64,000 nucleotides of DNA from an uncultured Chloroflexales bacterium (lineage in GTDB: Bacteria; Chloroflexota; Chloroflexia; Chloroflexales; Chloroflexaceae), in the NCBI GenBank assembly GCA_937902315.1, contig CALGUG010000008.1, positions 62,001 to 126,000 of the forward strand. The letters are read 5' to 3'. Each line of letters opens with the position of its first letter. Position 1 is the stretch's first letter. The position numbers and the translations under genes were made by a program. A model generated the notes under the pieces. The model had not been told where the DNA came from. It made no database searches and saw nothing but the letters and a program-made list of their open reading frames with translations. Below, piece after piece: positions 55,081-63,261 of the stretch.

Positions 55081-56172
55081 ATGAACGGACGGGGCATGAT
55101 CAACGAAACAACAGATGTGGCAAGCCAACGGGAAGCCAACGAAGCTACACAACAAGAGGAAGTTCAGGCAGTTGTTGCGACCGAAGGGTTTTCGCTCTGG
55201 AAATGGCTACGGAATCCACGAACGCTAATTTCTTTTGGTATAGCTATCGCAATTGTTTGGTTTGCGTTTCGTGGTCTTGATGTCAACATTCAAGAGACCT
55301 GGCAGTATATGAAGGCAGCTAACATCGGCCTCTATCTGACTGGCTTCTTGATGTTTTATCTCACCTTCCCTTTGCGGGCTTTTCGTTGGAGACTTCTGCT
55401 CCGTAATGCCGATGTCCCGGTCGATGCGGGGCGCGGTAGCTGGTCATCGACGCCTGCGTTGATGGAATACATCTTCTTATCGTGGTTTGCGAATTGTATT
55501 GTGCCCGCTAAGTTGGGTGATGCCTATCGCGGCTATCTGCTCAAACATAACGGCAAGGTCTCTTTTTCGAGCACGATCGGTACGATCTTCGCCGAGCGCC
55601 TCTTAGATATGTTGGCGCTCTTTACCTTGTTGGTGATCAGCGGTTGGGTTACCTTCCACGGCGAACTGCCGCCCGAGACGCGCATCATCTTCATCAGCGG
55701 GCTTGTGCTTGTGCTCTTGATTGTGGTCGGACTGGCTGGTATGCGCTGGTTCAGCCCATTTTTGCGTCGAATTGTGCCCAACCGAGCCAAGCGCGTTTAT
55801 ATCTCGTTTGAAGAGGCTGCACTGCGCTCGTTCCGGCCCAAAGTGCTGCCGGGTCTGCTTTTGATGACGGTCGCGATCTGGCTCTTAGAAGGTTTTCGAC
55901 TCTATTTTGTGATCTTGTCGCTAGGGCATGTTGGCCTCCAGCTCGGGCTGTCGATGGTCATCTTTGTGGCCTTGGCTTCGTCGTTACTGACGGTGTTACC
56001 CATCACTCCGGCGGGCTTGGGTGTGGTTGAAGGAACGATTGTCGCGGTTTTGGTACTATTTAATGTGGATACAAGCCTTGGAACAGCCGTCACCTTTCTC
56101 GATCGCACCATTAATTTCTGGAGCATTATTATTATTGGCTTTCTCGTTTATCTTTTTAGTAAACGTAAGTAG
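55081..56172 (+). CDS. Flippase-like membrane protein (lysylphosphatidylglycerol synthase TM / UPF0104 family)
   Basis: The 363-residue protein has about eight membrane segments. PLRAFRWRLLLRNA and LPITPAGLGVVEGTIVAVLVLFNV are the family hallmarks (the second region includes the PxGLGxxE motif). Such proteins are thought to move or modify lipids and lipid-linked sugars. A cytoplasmic 40-residue polar leader precedes the first helix. A nearby downstream ATG (55096) is an alternative start. Confidence 0.8.
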   Translation: MNGRGMINETTDVASQREANEATQQEEVQAVVATEGFSLWKWLRNPRTLISFGIAIAIVWFAFRGLDVNIQETWQYMKAANIGLYLTGFLMFYLTFPLRAFRWRLLLRNADVPVDAGRGSWSSTPALMEYIFLSWFANCIVPAKLGDAYRGYLLKHNGKVSFSSTIGTIFAERLLDMLALFTLLVISGWVTFHGELPPETRIIFISGLVLVLLIVVGLAGMRWFSPFLRRIVPNRAKRVYISFEEAALRSFRPKVLPGLLLMTVAIWLLEGFRLYFVILSLGHVGLQLGLSMVIFVALASSLLTVLPITPAGLGVVEGTIVAVLVLFNVDTSLGTAVTFLDRTINFWSIIIIGFLVYLFSKRK

Positions 56173-56192
56173 CCCTTTTGTTGCGTGAGACT

Positions 56193-57353
56193 ATGAGAAT
56201 CGGCATCGACTATACCTCGGCGGCTTGGCAAGGTGCCGGGATTGGGCGCTATACACGTGAATTGGTGCGTGCGGTTGTTGAACTAGGTGGCGACTATCAC
56301 TATAGCCTGTTTTATGCGGCTTGGGGTTTGCCGAAAGATAGCCCTCAGATCGCGGCTCTGAATGACTTATGTAGCAAGCATGCCAATGTGCGTGCCGTAC
56401 CGTTGCCTTTTACGCCCCAAATGTTGACACGTCTATGGCAGCGTTTGCGGGTGCCTATGCCGGTAGAGCTTTGGACTGGCCCGCTCGATATTGTGCATGC
56501 GCCCGACTTTGTGCTGCCGCCCACTGGGGCACGCAAGCTCTTGACCATTCACGACTTGGCGTTTTTGGTCGGCCCTGAGTGGTTTGAACCGGTGTTGCAG
56601 CGCTACCTTTCGCGAGCTGTGCCGCGCTCGTTGGCCCAAGCCGATATGGTGCTGGCCGACTCGCATGCGACCAAAAACGATCTGGTACGCTTGCTGCAGG
56701 CCGATCCCAGTAAGGTGCATGTTATTCACTTGGGGGCCGACCCGCGTTTTAAGCCTTGGCCTGCCGACGATTTAGCGGCCGTGCGTGAACGTCTTAAACT
56801 TCCCGAGAAGTTTATTTTGTTTGTGAGCACGCTCGAGCCGCGTAAAAACGTGGTACGTTTATTGGAAGCATTTGCAATGAGCTTTGGCTTTGGTGCTCCC
56901 AACGATCTAAAGATTGTATTGGGAGGGCGCAAAGGCTGGTTGTACGACGATATTTTTGCAGCCATCGATCGGTTGCACTTACACGATCGCGTTCACTACC
57001 TTGATTATCTCGATGATCGCGATCTGCCTGCTGTTTACAATCTGGCTAGTGCCTACACCTATGTGCCGCTCTACGAAGGCTTTGGTCTGACAGCGCTTGA
57101 AGCGATGGCTTGCGGTACGCCGGTTTTGACCAGTGATAAAGCCAGCCTCCCAGAGGTTGTTGGCGATGCAGCCTTGGTGGTCGATGCCTACGATACCCAA
57201 GCGATGGCTCAAGGCTTAGCACGCATTCTTACCGACACGGCTTTGCGCGAGCAACTGCGCCAGGCTGGGCCGCAGCAGGCTGCCCGCTTTAGTTGGCAGT
57301 TGGCGGCTCAACAGCTCCGAGGCTATTACGAGCAACTCGCTTGTGGTTGCTAG
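56193..57353 (+). CDS. GT4-family glycosyltransferase
   Basis: The 386-residue enzyme has the GT-B fold: N-terminal GIDYTSAAWQGAGIGRYTREL, the linker FVSTLEPRKNVVRLLEAF, and the C-terminal nucleotide-sugar EX7E motif in YEGFGLTALEAMACGTPVL. It would add a sugar on the cytoplasmic side. The ATG at 56193 is preferred to a TTG 15 bases upstream. It lies 20 bases after the flippase-like gene. Confidence 0.9.
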   Translation: MRIGIDYTSAAWQGAGIGRYTRELVRAVVELGGDYHYSLFYAAWGLPKDSPQIAALNDLCSKHANVRAVPLPFTPQMLTRLWQRLRVPMPVELWTGPLDIVHAPDFVLPPTGARKLLTIHDLAFLVGPEWFEPVLQRYLSRAVPRSLAQADMVLADSHATKNDLVRLLQADPSKVHVIHLGADPRFKPWPADDLAAVRERLKLPEKFILFVSTLEPRKNVVRLLEAFAMSFGFGAPNDLKIVLGGRKGWLYDDIFAAIDRLHLHDRVHYLDYLDDRDLPAVYNLASAYTYVPLYEGFGLTALEAMACGTPVLTSDKASLPEVVGDAALVVDAYDTQAMAQGLARILTDTALREQLRQAGPQQAARFSWQLAAQQLRGYYEQLACGC

Positions 57354-57512
57354 TGGCTTGCTGCGATTTGTCTAAACAACGCGCAGAGCCGCCAGAGTGC
57401 TACGAAAGGTCTATAGCTCGATCTCGCTGACGAGCGATCGTTTGCTTGGCCTTTCATTCGATAGATAGAAAATAAACATGGCGAACACTACACTACGAGG
57501 AGAAGAGCGAGC

Positions 57513-58154
57513 ATGGCCATAGAACGCGATACCAATGCCGAGGCGCTCGCACGAGGGGCCGAACCGGGCCAGGGCTATGCAATAGGGCGCATTCTCTCGA
57601 ATATTTTTCACCCTGTTGTACTCAGCATCGCAACCTTTATCATTATCGGCTGTTACAGCGGCCCTACGCTGTTAGCAGGTTTAGGCTGGGCCTTGCTCTG
57701 TATTCTGCTTCAGATTCTGCCGGGCACCTTCTTTTTCCTTTGGCGCTTAAAAAGAGGCAACTATAGCGATGAAGACGTTTCGCAGCGTCATCAGCGCAAT
57801 GAGCTTTATCTATTTACCATCATCTGTGGAGGTTTAAGCATTTTGGTGATCTGGTGGTTGGGCATGCCGCCTCTCTTTATGGCAGCCCAGATCAGCGCGT
57901 TTGTTTTATCGCTGTCGAGCTGGATCATCAACATGTTTTGGAAGATCAGTGTCCATGCCGCTACCAACGCCTCTTGCGCTACGGTCGCCCTCTTGCTTGC
58001 GCCCATGCTCGGAGTTGTTTTGTGGATCTGCACCCTTCTAGTTGGTTGGGCGCGCATTCGTACCCGCAACCATACACCCAGTCAGGTCTTGGCGGGCATG
58101 GCCTTGGCGGCGCTTTGTATTGTGCTTACATTCCGGGTTTTTGGATTCAGCTAG
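57513..58154 (+). CDS. PAP2-superfamily-like membrane protein
   Basis: The 213-residue protein has five or six membrane segments. The end resembles PAP2 phosphatases: FWKISVHAATNASCATVAL matches the SVHAA (SxxxH) motif and RIRTRNHTPSQVLAG the R..xxH motif, while the first KxxxxxxRP motif is weak (RHQRNELY). It probably acts on lipid pyrophosphates, for example recycling undecaprenyl carrier for the preceding cluster. It starts after GAGGAG. Confidence 0.75.
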   Translation: MAIERDTNAEALARGAEPGQGYAIGRILSNIFHPVVLSIATFIIIGCYSGPTLLAGLGWALLCILLQILPGTFFFLWRLKRGNYSDEDVSQRHQRNELYLFTIICGGLSILVIWWLGMPPLFMAAQISAFVLSLSSWIINMFWKISVHAATNASCATVALLLAPMLGVVLWICTLLVGWARIRTRNHTPSQVLAGMALAALCIVLTFRVFGFS

Positions 58155-58347
58155 TTTGCAGCGATCTGAAGCTCTTTATGCATTGGAAAGCTCTTTGGCG
58201 ACAAAGGGCTTTTTATGTTTGATAGCGATTGCTCTATATTCTTGTTAGTCTTCGGCAGAGAGGAATGCAACTCTTTTCGGCACCTCTCCTCGTTCTTGGT
58301 CTGCATGCTGGGTTGTGGAAGGAATATGGGGCTAGTAGGCACCGGCT

Positions 58348-58374
58348 CCCTTCTCCCGCATTGCGGGAGAAGGG
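58348..58374. repeat. GC-rich hairpin repeat C
   Basis: CCCTTCTCCCGC and GCGGGAGAAGGG pair exactly around ATT, followed by GCTGGGGATGAGGG as in other C copies. A MITE A fragment (TCTTCGGCAGAGAGGAATG) lies at 58250. Confidence 0.8.
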
Positions 58375-58394
58375 CTGGGGATGAGGGCAGGAAC

Positions 58395-58463
58395 GCCCTG
58401 TTGATAGCCGTAGGCGGACGCGCTCAGGACCGAATGGAAGGAAGTGAACTCGCCGCTAGAGTT
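58395..58463 (-). repeat. Repeat B copy 12 (core 58405-58421)
   Basis: An exact reverse core followed by GGACCGAATGGAAGGAAG and CTCGCCGCTAGAG. It immediately follows hairpin C. The same C-B pair is present inverted at 60664-60737. Confidence 0.85.
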
Positions 58464-58503
58464 ATAGACAAAAGCGGCAGACGAAATGGATCGAAATAAG
58501 AAA

Positions 58504-58542
58504 ATAAAAAAGGTCTAGCGCGATCAAGCTGCGCTAGACCTT
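58504..58542 (-). terminator. Intrinsic terminator for the 58561 gene
   Basis: AAGGTCTAGCGC (58510-58521) and GCGCTAGACCTT (58531-58542) pair exactly, and the minus strand continues with a T-run (TTTTTTATTTT). Confidence 0.85.
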
Positions 58543-58560
58543 GTTGCTATAGAAGAGCGC

Positions 58561-59022
58561 TTAGGCTAGACTGCCCGTCAGCGCTTTCGGGCGCAGGAAG
58601 GCCACGTTCCAAACGGCGCACCACACGCCCACACTAGCGCTAAACCCCATCAGCATTCCAATCAGCATCAAGAGTGGATAGCCGCTTACCAGCGTTAGAA
58701 GCAGGCCCAAGCCGCCTAGCGCACACGAGGCGTTCAGCAAGAGCGCGCGTTCGAGCGTGAACTCGCCGCGCGTGCGGGCCAGCCAGTAGAGCAGGGCGAA
58801 GCCTGCCGCTACAAACACGCTTCCGCCGCTCAGCAGCAGCAACTCGCCGCCTTGCGAGGAGTTCAGCATTAAGATACCGACGCTGCCGAGCAAAATGGCG
58901 ATAAAGCTGCCGATCAGGCTGCCAATCATATGAAAAGAGCTAAAAAGCGTTGTAGAAAATCTATTATCAGCAGAATGTGCGATAAAAGGCTTTGTTTGGG
59001 GATCTTGCTTATAATCTGACAT
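58561..59022 (-). CDS. Membrane protein related to the anti-sigma factor C-terminal domain
   Basis: The 153-residue protein has four hydrophobic segments. Its ARTRGEFTLERALLLNASCALGG and WCAVWNVAFL segments match ARTRGPLTIERMLFLICSCLIGG and WCTIWNVPFL in the anti-sigma gene upstream, so it is a paralogue of that membrane domain without the zinc finger. Function unknown. The ATG at 59022 follows AGAGGAATAAT; the longer frame upstream is unsupported. Confidence 0.75.
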   Translation of the reverse strand: MSDYKQDPQTKPFIAHSADNRFSTTLFSSFHMIGSLIGSFIAILLGSVGILMLNSSQGGELLLLSGGSVFVAAGFALLYWLARTRGEFTLERALLLNASCALGGLGLLLTLVSGYPLLMLIGMLMGFSASVGVWCAVWNVAFLRPKALTGSLA

Positions 59023-59176
59023 ATTATTCCTCTTTTTGTGTTTTGTTTTCCCTATAAAGCCAAAGATCCTCAGAAAGGACATCAAGCGCTGGGTAATCTC
59101 ATATTCTCTCTTCTTAGACGCCACCTTTGCCAAGAAAGTTGCAGCTGAGCTTGTTTTGCTTATAAGTCTTGCAAAT

Positions 59177-59217
59177 CACAAGAGCACCCCTGAAACTTTC
59201 ACAGGGATGCTCTTGTG
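59177..59217 (-). terminator. Hairpin between the anti-sigma gene and its paralogue
   Basis: CACAAGAGCA (59177-59186) pairs with TGCTCTTGTG (59208-59217) plus an inner CCCTG/CAGGG. It is 19 bases beyond the anti-sigma stop. Confidence 0.6.
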
Positions 59218-59235
59218 GGTTTTAATAAGAAATTA

Positions 59236-59889
59236 TTAGCTCTGGTGGTTTGGAAACGATGCTGGACTCTTCGGCAGGAAGGGCACATTCCAAATCGTAC
59301 ACCACAGCAATACCAATGCAGCCAAACCGCTTCCGAAGCCGGTGAACGCGCCTATGGCGCTGTGTACGTTAAAGATCAAGGCGCTTGCGATGCCGCCGAT
59401 CAAACAGCTACAGATCAGAAAGAGCATACGCTCGATAGTGAGTGGCCCACGGGTGCGCGCGATCAGAACCAGCAGAGTCAGGCTGATGCTGAACATAGGC
59501 AGACCGAAGAGCAAGAGCCCATGTTGCCAACGCAAGCCCTCGACGATCCAGACCACGCTCATGCTGCCCATGGCAGCCGAAGCGAGTGTCGCGATCAGCG
59601 TGACCACGAGCGAGCCGAGTGTAAAGAGGCGTTGGGTTTGCGGCTTGCTCTGGGCGATCGCAGCTTGGCGCTGCTGCAGTTCCATTTGCAGCTGGCTGTG
59701 CATGCTGCGTGCGCCCGCCAGAAAACCGGAGCAGTGATTGCAGTGGCTGATATGCTCGGCGATCTGATCGCGGCTGATCGGGTTGACCTCGCCTTCGAGG
59801 TAGAGCGGTAAAAGGTCTTGGATAAGCGCACAATAGCTGCTCTCTTGGCTTTGGGGAAGCTGAATAGTGCTTGATTCAAAAGCTGTCAT
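59236..59889 (-). CDS. Zinc-finger anti-sigma factor with membrane domain
   Basis: The 217-residue protein has an N-terminal HC2-type zinc finger (Cys20, then His and Cys in EHISHCNHC), a helical linker and a C-terminal four-helix membrane domain (~93-205). Such ZAS proteins hold ECF sigma factors inactive at the membrane until a signal. It starts 9 bases after the ECF gene, so it is almost certainly its partner. Confidence 0.85.
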   Translation of the reverse strand: MTAFESSTIQLPQSQESSYCALIQDLLPLYLEGEVNPISRDQIAEHISHCNHCSGFLAGARSMHSQLQMELQQRQAAIAQSKPQTQRLFTLGSLVVTLIATLASAAMGSMSVVWIVEGLRWQHGLLLFGLPMFSISLTLLVLIARTRGPLTIERMLFLICSCLIGGIASALIFNVHSAIGAFTGFGSGLAALVLLWCTIWNVPFLPKSPASFPNHQS

Positions 59890-59898
59890 TGTCTACTC

Positions 59899-60468
59899 CT
59901 AAGAGTGATCTTCGCGACTAAGCATTTCATAGGCGATCCGGAAGGCGTTACGTGCTCGAAAGAGATTGATTTTGACCGCTGAGAGACTGATATTGAGTAC
60001 ATCAGCGATTTCGGCGTAGGCTAAACCTTCAGCGTCGCGTAGCAGTAAGATGGTGCGCAGCTTTTCGGGCAATTGTCCGAGGGCAATGCCGATCAACGAG
60101 CGCTGTTCGCTGGCGGCATACTGGCGAACGGGGTCGCCATAATGGCCTTCATCGGGCAGGGCCAGCAGTTGGTCGGTCTTGATGCGCGTTGCGCTTGGGC
60201 GGCGAATATAGTCGATATAGCTATTGCGGGCGATGCGAAACAACCACGTGCTTGGCGTGCAATCGCCACGGAAATTGATCAGAGCTGCTCCTGCTTTGAT
60301 AAAGGTCTCTTGGCTGAGCTCTTCGGCCAGTTCGCGCGAGCCGCTCATCTGGAGCAAGTAATTGAAGACTGCATCATAGTAGTGGCGGTACAGACCTTCG
60401 AGCGAACGAAGCTCGCTGAGTAGATCGGCCTGTGCATAAGGCTGCTTAAGTTGAAGTGCCTGCGCCAT
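59899..60468 (-). CDS. ECF sigma factor
   Basis: The 189-residue protein has region 2 (LEGLYRHYYDAVFNYLLQMSGSRELAEELSQETFIKA ... STWLFRIARNSYIDYIRR) and region 4 (GIALGQLPEKLRTILLLRDAEGLAYAEIADVLNISLSAVKINLFRARNAF), the ECF plan without region 3. It directs RNA polymerase to stress-type promoters; it probably autoregulates. The ATG at 60468 follows GAAAGGATC. Confidence 0.92.
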   Translation of the reverse strand: MAQALQLKQPYAQADLLSELRSLEGLYRHYYDAVFNYLLQMSGSRELAEELSQETFIKAGAALINFRGDCTPSTWLFRIARNSYIDYIRRPSATRIKTDQLLALPDEGHYGDPVRQYAASEQRSLIGIALGQLPEKLRTILLLRDAEGLAYAEIADVLNISLSAVKINLFRARNAFRIAYEMLSREDHS

Positions 60469-60621
60469 GATCCTTCCTTTCTTGAACTTCCTACCCAACT
60501 AGACGGAAAGGAGGATCAAAAGTTACATCCCAAACGGCGATCTAAGCTGAGAAATAGCTGATAGCGCATCCCCGCCCTGTCGCGATCCTTCTGGCGAGCT
60601 CCAAAATACTATCCAAACGCA

Positions 60622-60692
60622 TCATCTGGCGGAGATGCTTCTAGCTCCCATTCGGTCCCTAGCGCGTCCGCCTACGGCTATCAACAGGACGT
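60622..60692 (+). repeat. Repeat B copy 13 (core 60664-60680)
   Basis: An exact core with CTGGCGGAGATGCTTC and CCCATTCGGTCCC upstream and TCAACAGGACGTTCC downstream. Hairpin C follows within 30 bases. Confidence 0.85.
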
Positions 60693-60710
60693 TCCTGCCC
60701 TCATCCCCGA

Positions 60711-60737
60711 CCCTTCTCCCGCATTGCGGGAGAAGGG
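60711..60737. repeat. GC-rich hairpin repeat C
   Basis: CCCTTCTCCCGC (60711-60722) and GCGGGAGAAGGG (60726-60737) around ATT. Confidence 0.8.
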
Positions 60738-60780
60738 AGCCTGTGCTCTTGCGTTTGGCATTGGTCAAAAAATAGAAAGA

Positions 60781-60807
60781 GAGGTTTCGTACTAGCTACG
60801 AAACCTC
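60781..60807 (-). terminator. Hairpin, possible terminator of the beta-propeller gene
   Basis: GAGGTTTCGTA (60781-60791) and TACGAAACCTC (60797-60807) pair exactly; on the minus strand a T-rich tail follows. It lies 154 bases beyond the stop because a MITE A sits in between. Confidence 0.6.
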
Positions 60808-60816
60808 TCATGACTG

Positions 60817-60937
60817 ATACCAAATCCGTTTAAAGACGTGTATTCTCTTCGCTCAGAAAAACGAAAAGCCGGGAAAGATCTAGTCACGTTCCGCTCTGCC
60901 GAAGGCCAAAGAGAACCTAATCAAACGGATTTGGTAT
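60817..60937 (-). mobile_element. MITE-like element A, complete, reverse orientation
   Basis: Perfect 15-base terminal inverted repeats ATACCAAATCCGTTT (60817-60831) and AAACGGATTTGGTAT (60923-60937) with the landmark GGCCTTCGGCAGAGCGG on the minus strand. It has no internal palindrome. It seems to have separated the preceding hairpin terminator from its gene. Confidence 0.85.
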
Positions 60938-60960
60938 GATTGCTAGCTCAGAGGCGCGGT

Positions 60961-62535
60961 TTATTTAGGCGCCCAAGCTGGTTGCATATCGTTGCCCGGG
61001 TTGCTCGTGAGCTTCTTCATATCGCTGCCCGTAGCGCTGATGGTGTAGATATCGTACATCGCGTCGTCGTTGCGGGCCGAATAGAAGCTGAGCCAAGCGC
61101 CGTCGGGCGACCAGCTCGGGCCGCGCGCGCCCACGCTATCGGGGGTGAGCTGCACCAGATTTCTGCCATCGGTATCGACCAAGAAGATCTTGCCCTCTGC
61201 GATATCGCCGCCAGCCATGCCGTAGCCATAGGTGGTGAAGGCGATGCGCTTGCCATCGGGCGACCAAGCTGGCTCGTAGTCGCTGCCGCTATGGCTGAGC
61301 AGCAGCTTTTGGTTCGAGCCATCGGCGTTCATAATGTAGATGTCGTACTCGATCGCGCGGGTGTCGCCACCGCTGCGGTCAGAGGAGAAGGCGATGTACT
61401 TGCCATCGGGCGACCAAGTTGGCTCTTTGTCGTCGGCAAAGTGGGTAGTCAAACGGCGCACGTTGCCGCCGTTGGTATTCATCACATAGATGTCGAGGTT
61501 ATCGTTGCGGTTCGAGGTAAAGGCGATCGAGCGCCCATCGGGCGACCAAGCCGGGTCGAGGTCGTCGCTGTCGTTATCGGTGAGGCGGCGCAGCTTGGTG
61601 CCGTCGGCGTTGATCACATAGATCTCGAAGTTGCCATTGGTTTCGGCGCTAAAAGCCAACTGCGTGCCATCGGGCGACCAAGTCGGCGATTGCACTGTGC
61701 TCGACATATCGACCAAACGCTGCTGGCGCGAACCGTCGCTGTTCATCAGATACAACTCGTAGAAGCCTTCGTTGCGATCCGATACAAATGCGATGCGGTT
61801 GCTTGAAGGTGCAGGTGTTGGGCTAGGAGAGGGTGTGATGATCGGGCTTGGCGTTGGATTGCTTGAGCCGCCCGCGCGAATCTCGTTGCCGAGCAAGCCG
61901 AGCAGCACCACATTGATGCCGACTTCGGGGTGCAGCTCGAAGCGAGCGCGCTCGAACCACTGGGTCAGATAGCTCTTGCCGTCGGCGACGTTGATCTCAT
62001 CTTGCGGCTCGCTGATGGGCAAACCGAACAGGGCGATGCTCTCGGCCAAAGAGTAGCCCGCCTGGTTGTCGAGGCTGAGGCCATGCGAGCGATAGTAACT
62101 GAGGAATGCGCCACAGATCGAGTGTCCCGTTTCGACTGCGAAGTAGCAGGAGGTGTTAGGCGCGGCGCTCACTTTGGGGAAGCTGTTCCAGTCGCGGCCT
62201 TGCTGCACCAAGCGGTCGACACCCAAGCGACCGAGCAGCACGTCGTAGGGCGCTTGATTTTCGGGATGAAGCTCTAAACGGTTGCGCTCAAACCACTGAA
62301 CTTGGAGACGTGTGCCTTCAACAAGCTCTTCTTGCTGGGGACCGATCGGATAGCCGAACACTGGCAATCCACCGTTCTGTTCCCAATACTGTCGGATTCG
62401 TCCACTGATGCAGTACCCCGTTTCGGGGAAACAGCGTTGATCTGTTTGGGCAAAGAGGCTGCCGATTGGAGCAACGACCCCGAGCATGCTCAATGTTACG
62501 ATCACGATGATCAGACGTTTGAGAGACGTATCCAT
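60961..62535 (-). CDS. Secreted TolB-like beta-propeller protein
   Basis: The 524-residue protein has a signal peptide (residues 1-30), two related ~90-residue N-terminal modules (ETGYCISGRIRQYWEQNGGLPVFGYPI and ETGHSICGAFLSYYRSHGL...ALFGLPI), a Pro/Thr/Ser linker (~227-247), and six PD40/WD40-like blades, each with an AWSPDG- or TWSPDG-type motif. The blades suggest a protein- or ligand-binding propeller as in TolB; no enzyme motif is visible. AAGGAG precedes the start. Confidence 0.88.
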   Translation of the reverse strand: MDTSLKRLIIVIVTLSMLGVVAPIGSLFAQTDQRCFPETGYCISGRIRQYWEQNGGLPVFGYPIGPQQEELVEGTRLQVQWFERNRLELHPENQAPYDVLLGRLGVDRLVQQGRDWNSFPKVSAAPNTSCYFAVETGHSICGAFLSYYRSHGLSLDNQAGYSLAESIALFGLPISEPQDEINVADGKSYLTQWFERARFELHPEVGINVVLLGLLGNEIRAGGSSNPTPSPIITPSPSPTPAPSSNRIAFVSDRNEGFYELYLMNSDGSRQQRLVDMSSTVQSPTWSPDGTQLAFSAETNGNFEIYVINADGTKLRRLTDNDSDDLDPAWSPDGRSIAFTSNRNDNLDIYVMNTNGGNVRRLTTHFADDKEPTWSPDGKYIAFSSDRSGGDTRAIEYDIYIMNADGSNQKLLLSHSGSDYEPAWSPDGKRIAFTTYGYGMAGGDIAEGKIFLVDTDGRNLVQLTPDSVGARGPSWSPDGAWLSFYSARNDDAMYDIYTISATGSDMKKLTSNPGNDMQPAWAPK

Positions 62536-62937
62536 AACATAGACTCCTTGTTGGTAGGCTTGGGTTACTACATCGGAGCGGGGACTAAACAGAGGCAGGG
62601 TTTTTGGCTCCGATAGGGTCTCTATGGTGTTCCTTATTGAACGCTAGTATACCATTTTACGCTTACAATCCTATTGATCGCTGCCAACACGATGCTGATA
62701 AGGGCCTGAAAAAGCAAAAAGCTGACTTTTTTTAAAAATATTCTTTTTGCCCTTGAGAACGAGCCTATGTGAGGAGATAGGGTGGAATACTGGCAAATAG
62801 CCCTGATTATGCAGAATGAGTGATCTTTATGTTTTGCCAAAACGAGCTTTATCAGCGACGATACGCAATAAAAACGAGCAAGCAGTCGAGGGTGAAACCG
62901 TTTAAGTTATAGCAAACCCGCTTGCTTTCTTAGCTTG

Positions 62938-63012
62938 CTGCGGCGAGGCTTTGCCCCAAAAAGCAGGTCCTTGGCGCGTCCGCCTGCGGCTATCAACATC
63001 CCGCCCAACAAA
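62938..63012 (+). repeat. Repeat B copy 14 (core 62976-62992, one change)
   Basis: The core reads GCGTCCGCCTGCGGCTA (A to G). The upstream CGGCGAGGCTTTGCCCC matches copy 11. The gap 62536-63261 holds this, palindrome P7 and nothing else I recognise. Confidence 0.85.
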
Positions 63013-63165
63013 CGAGGCTTCTATTTGTGTGTGCCGAAAGACCTCCCTATTGCCGAAAGTTCAAACGGATTTCGTGTCACTTTCGCAACATGTGAAAACG
63101 AAAACGGGGAAGGACCATTGTCTCATTTCGCTTTATCGAAAGCACACACAATGATCAGCCGGATC

Positions 63166-63203
63166 TGAGAGATATTTCGCACTGTGACGCGAAATATCTC
63201 TCA
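63166..63203. repeat. Palindrome P7
   Basis: TGAGAGATATTTCGC (63166-63180) and GCGAAATATCTCTCA (63189-63203) pair exactly. It lies downstream of the PfkB gene on the minus strand and could terminate it. Confidence 0.85.
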
Positions 63204-63261
63204 AATAAGGGGAAACCGTCTGGCTGAAGACTAAACCACAAGAGATACGCAACAATGAGGT

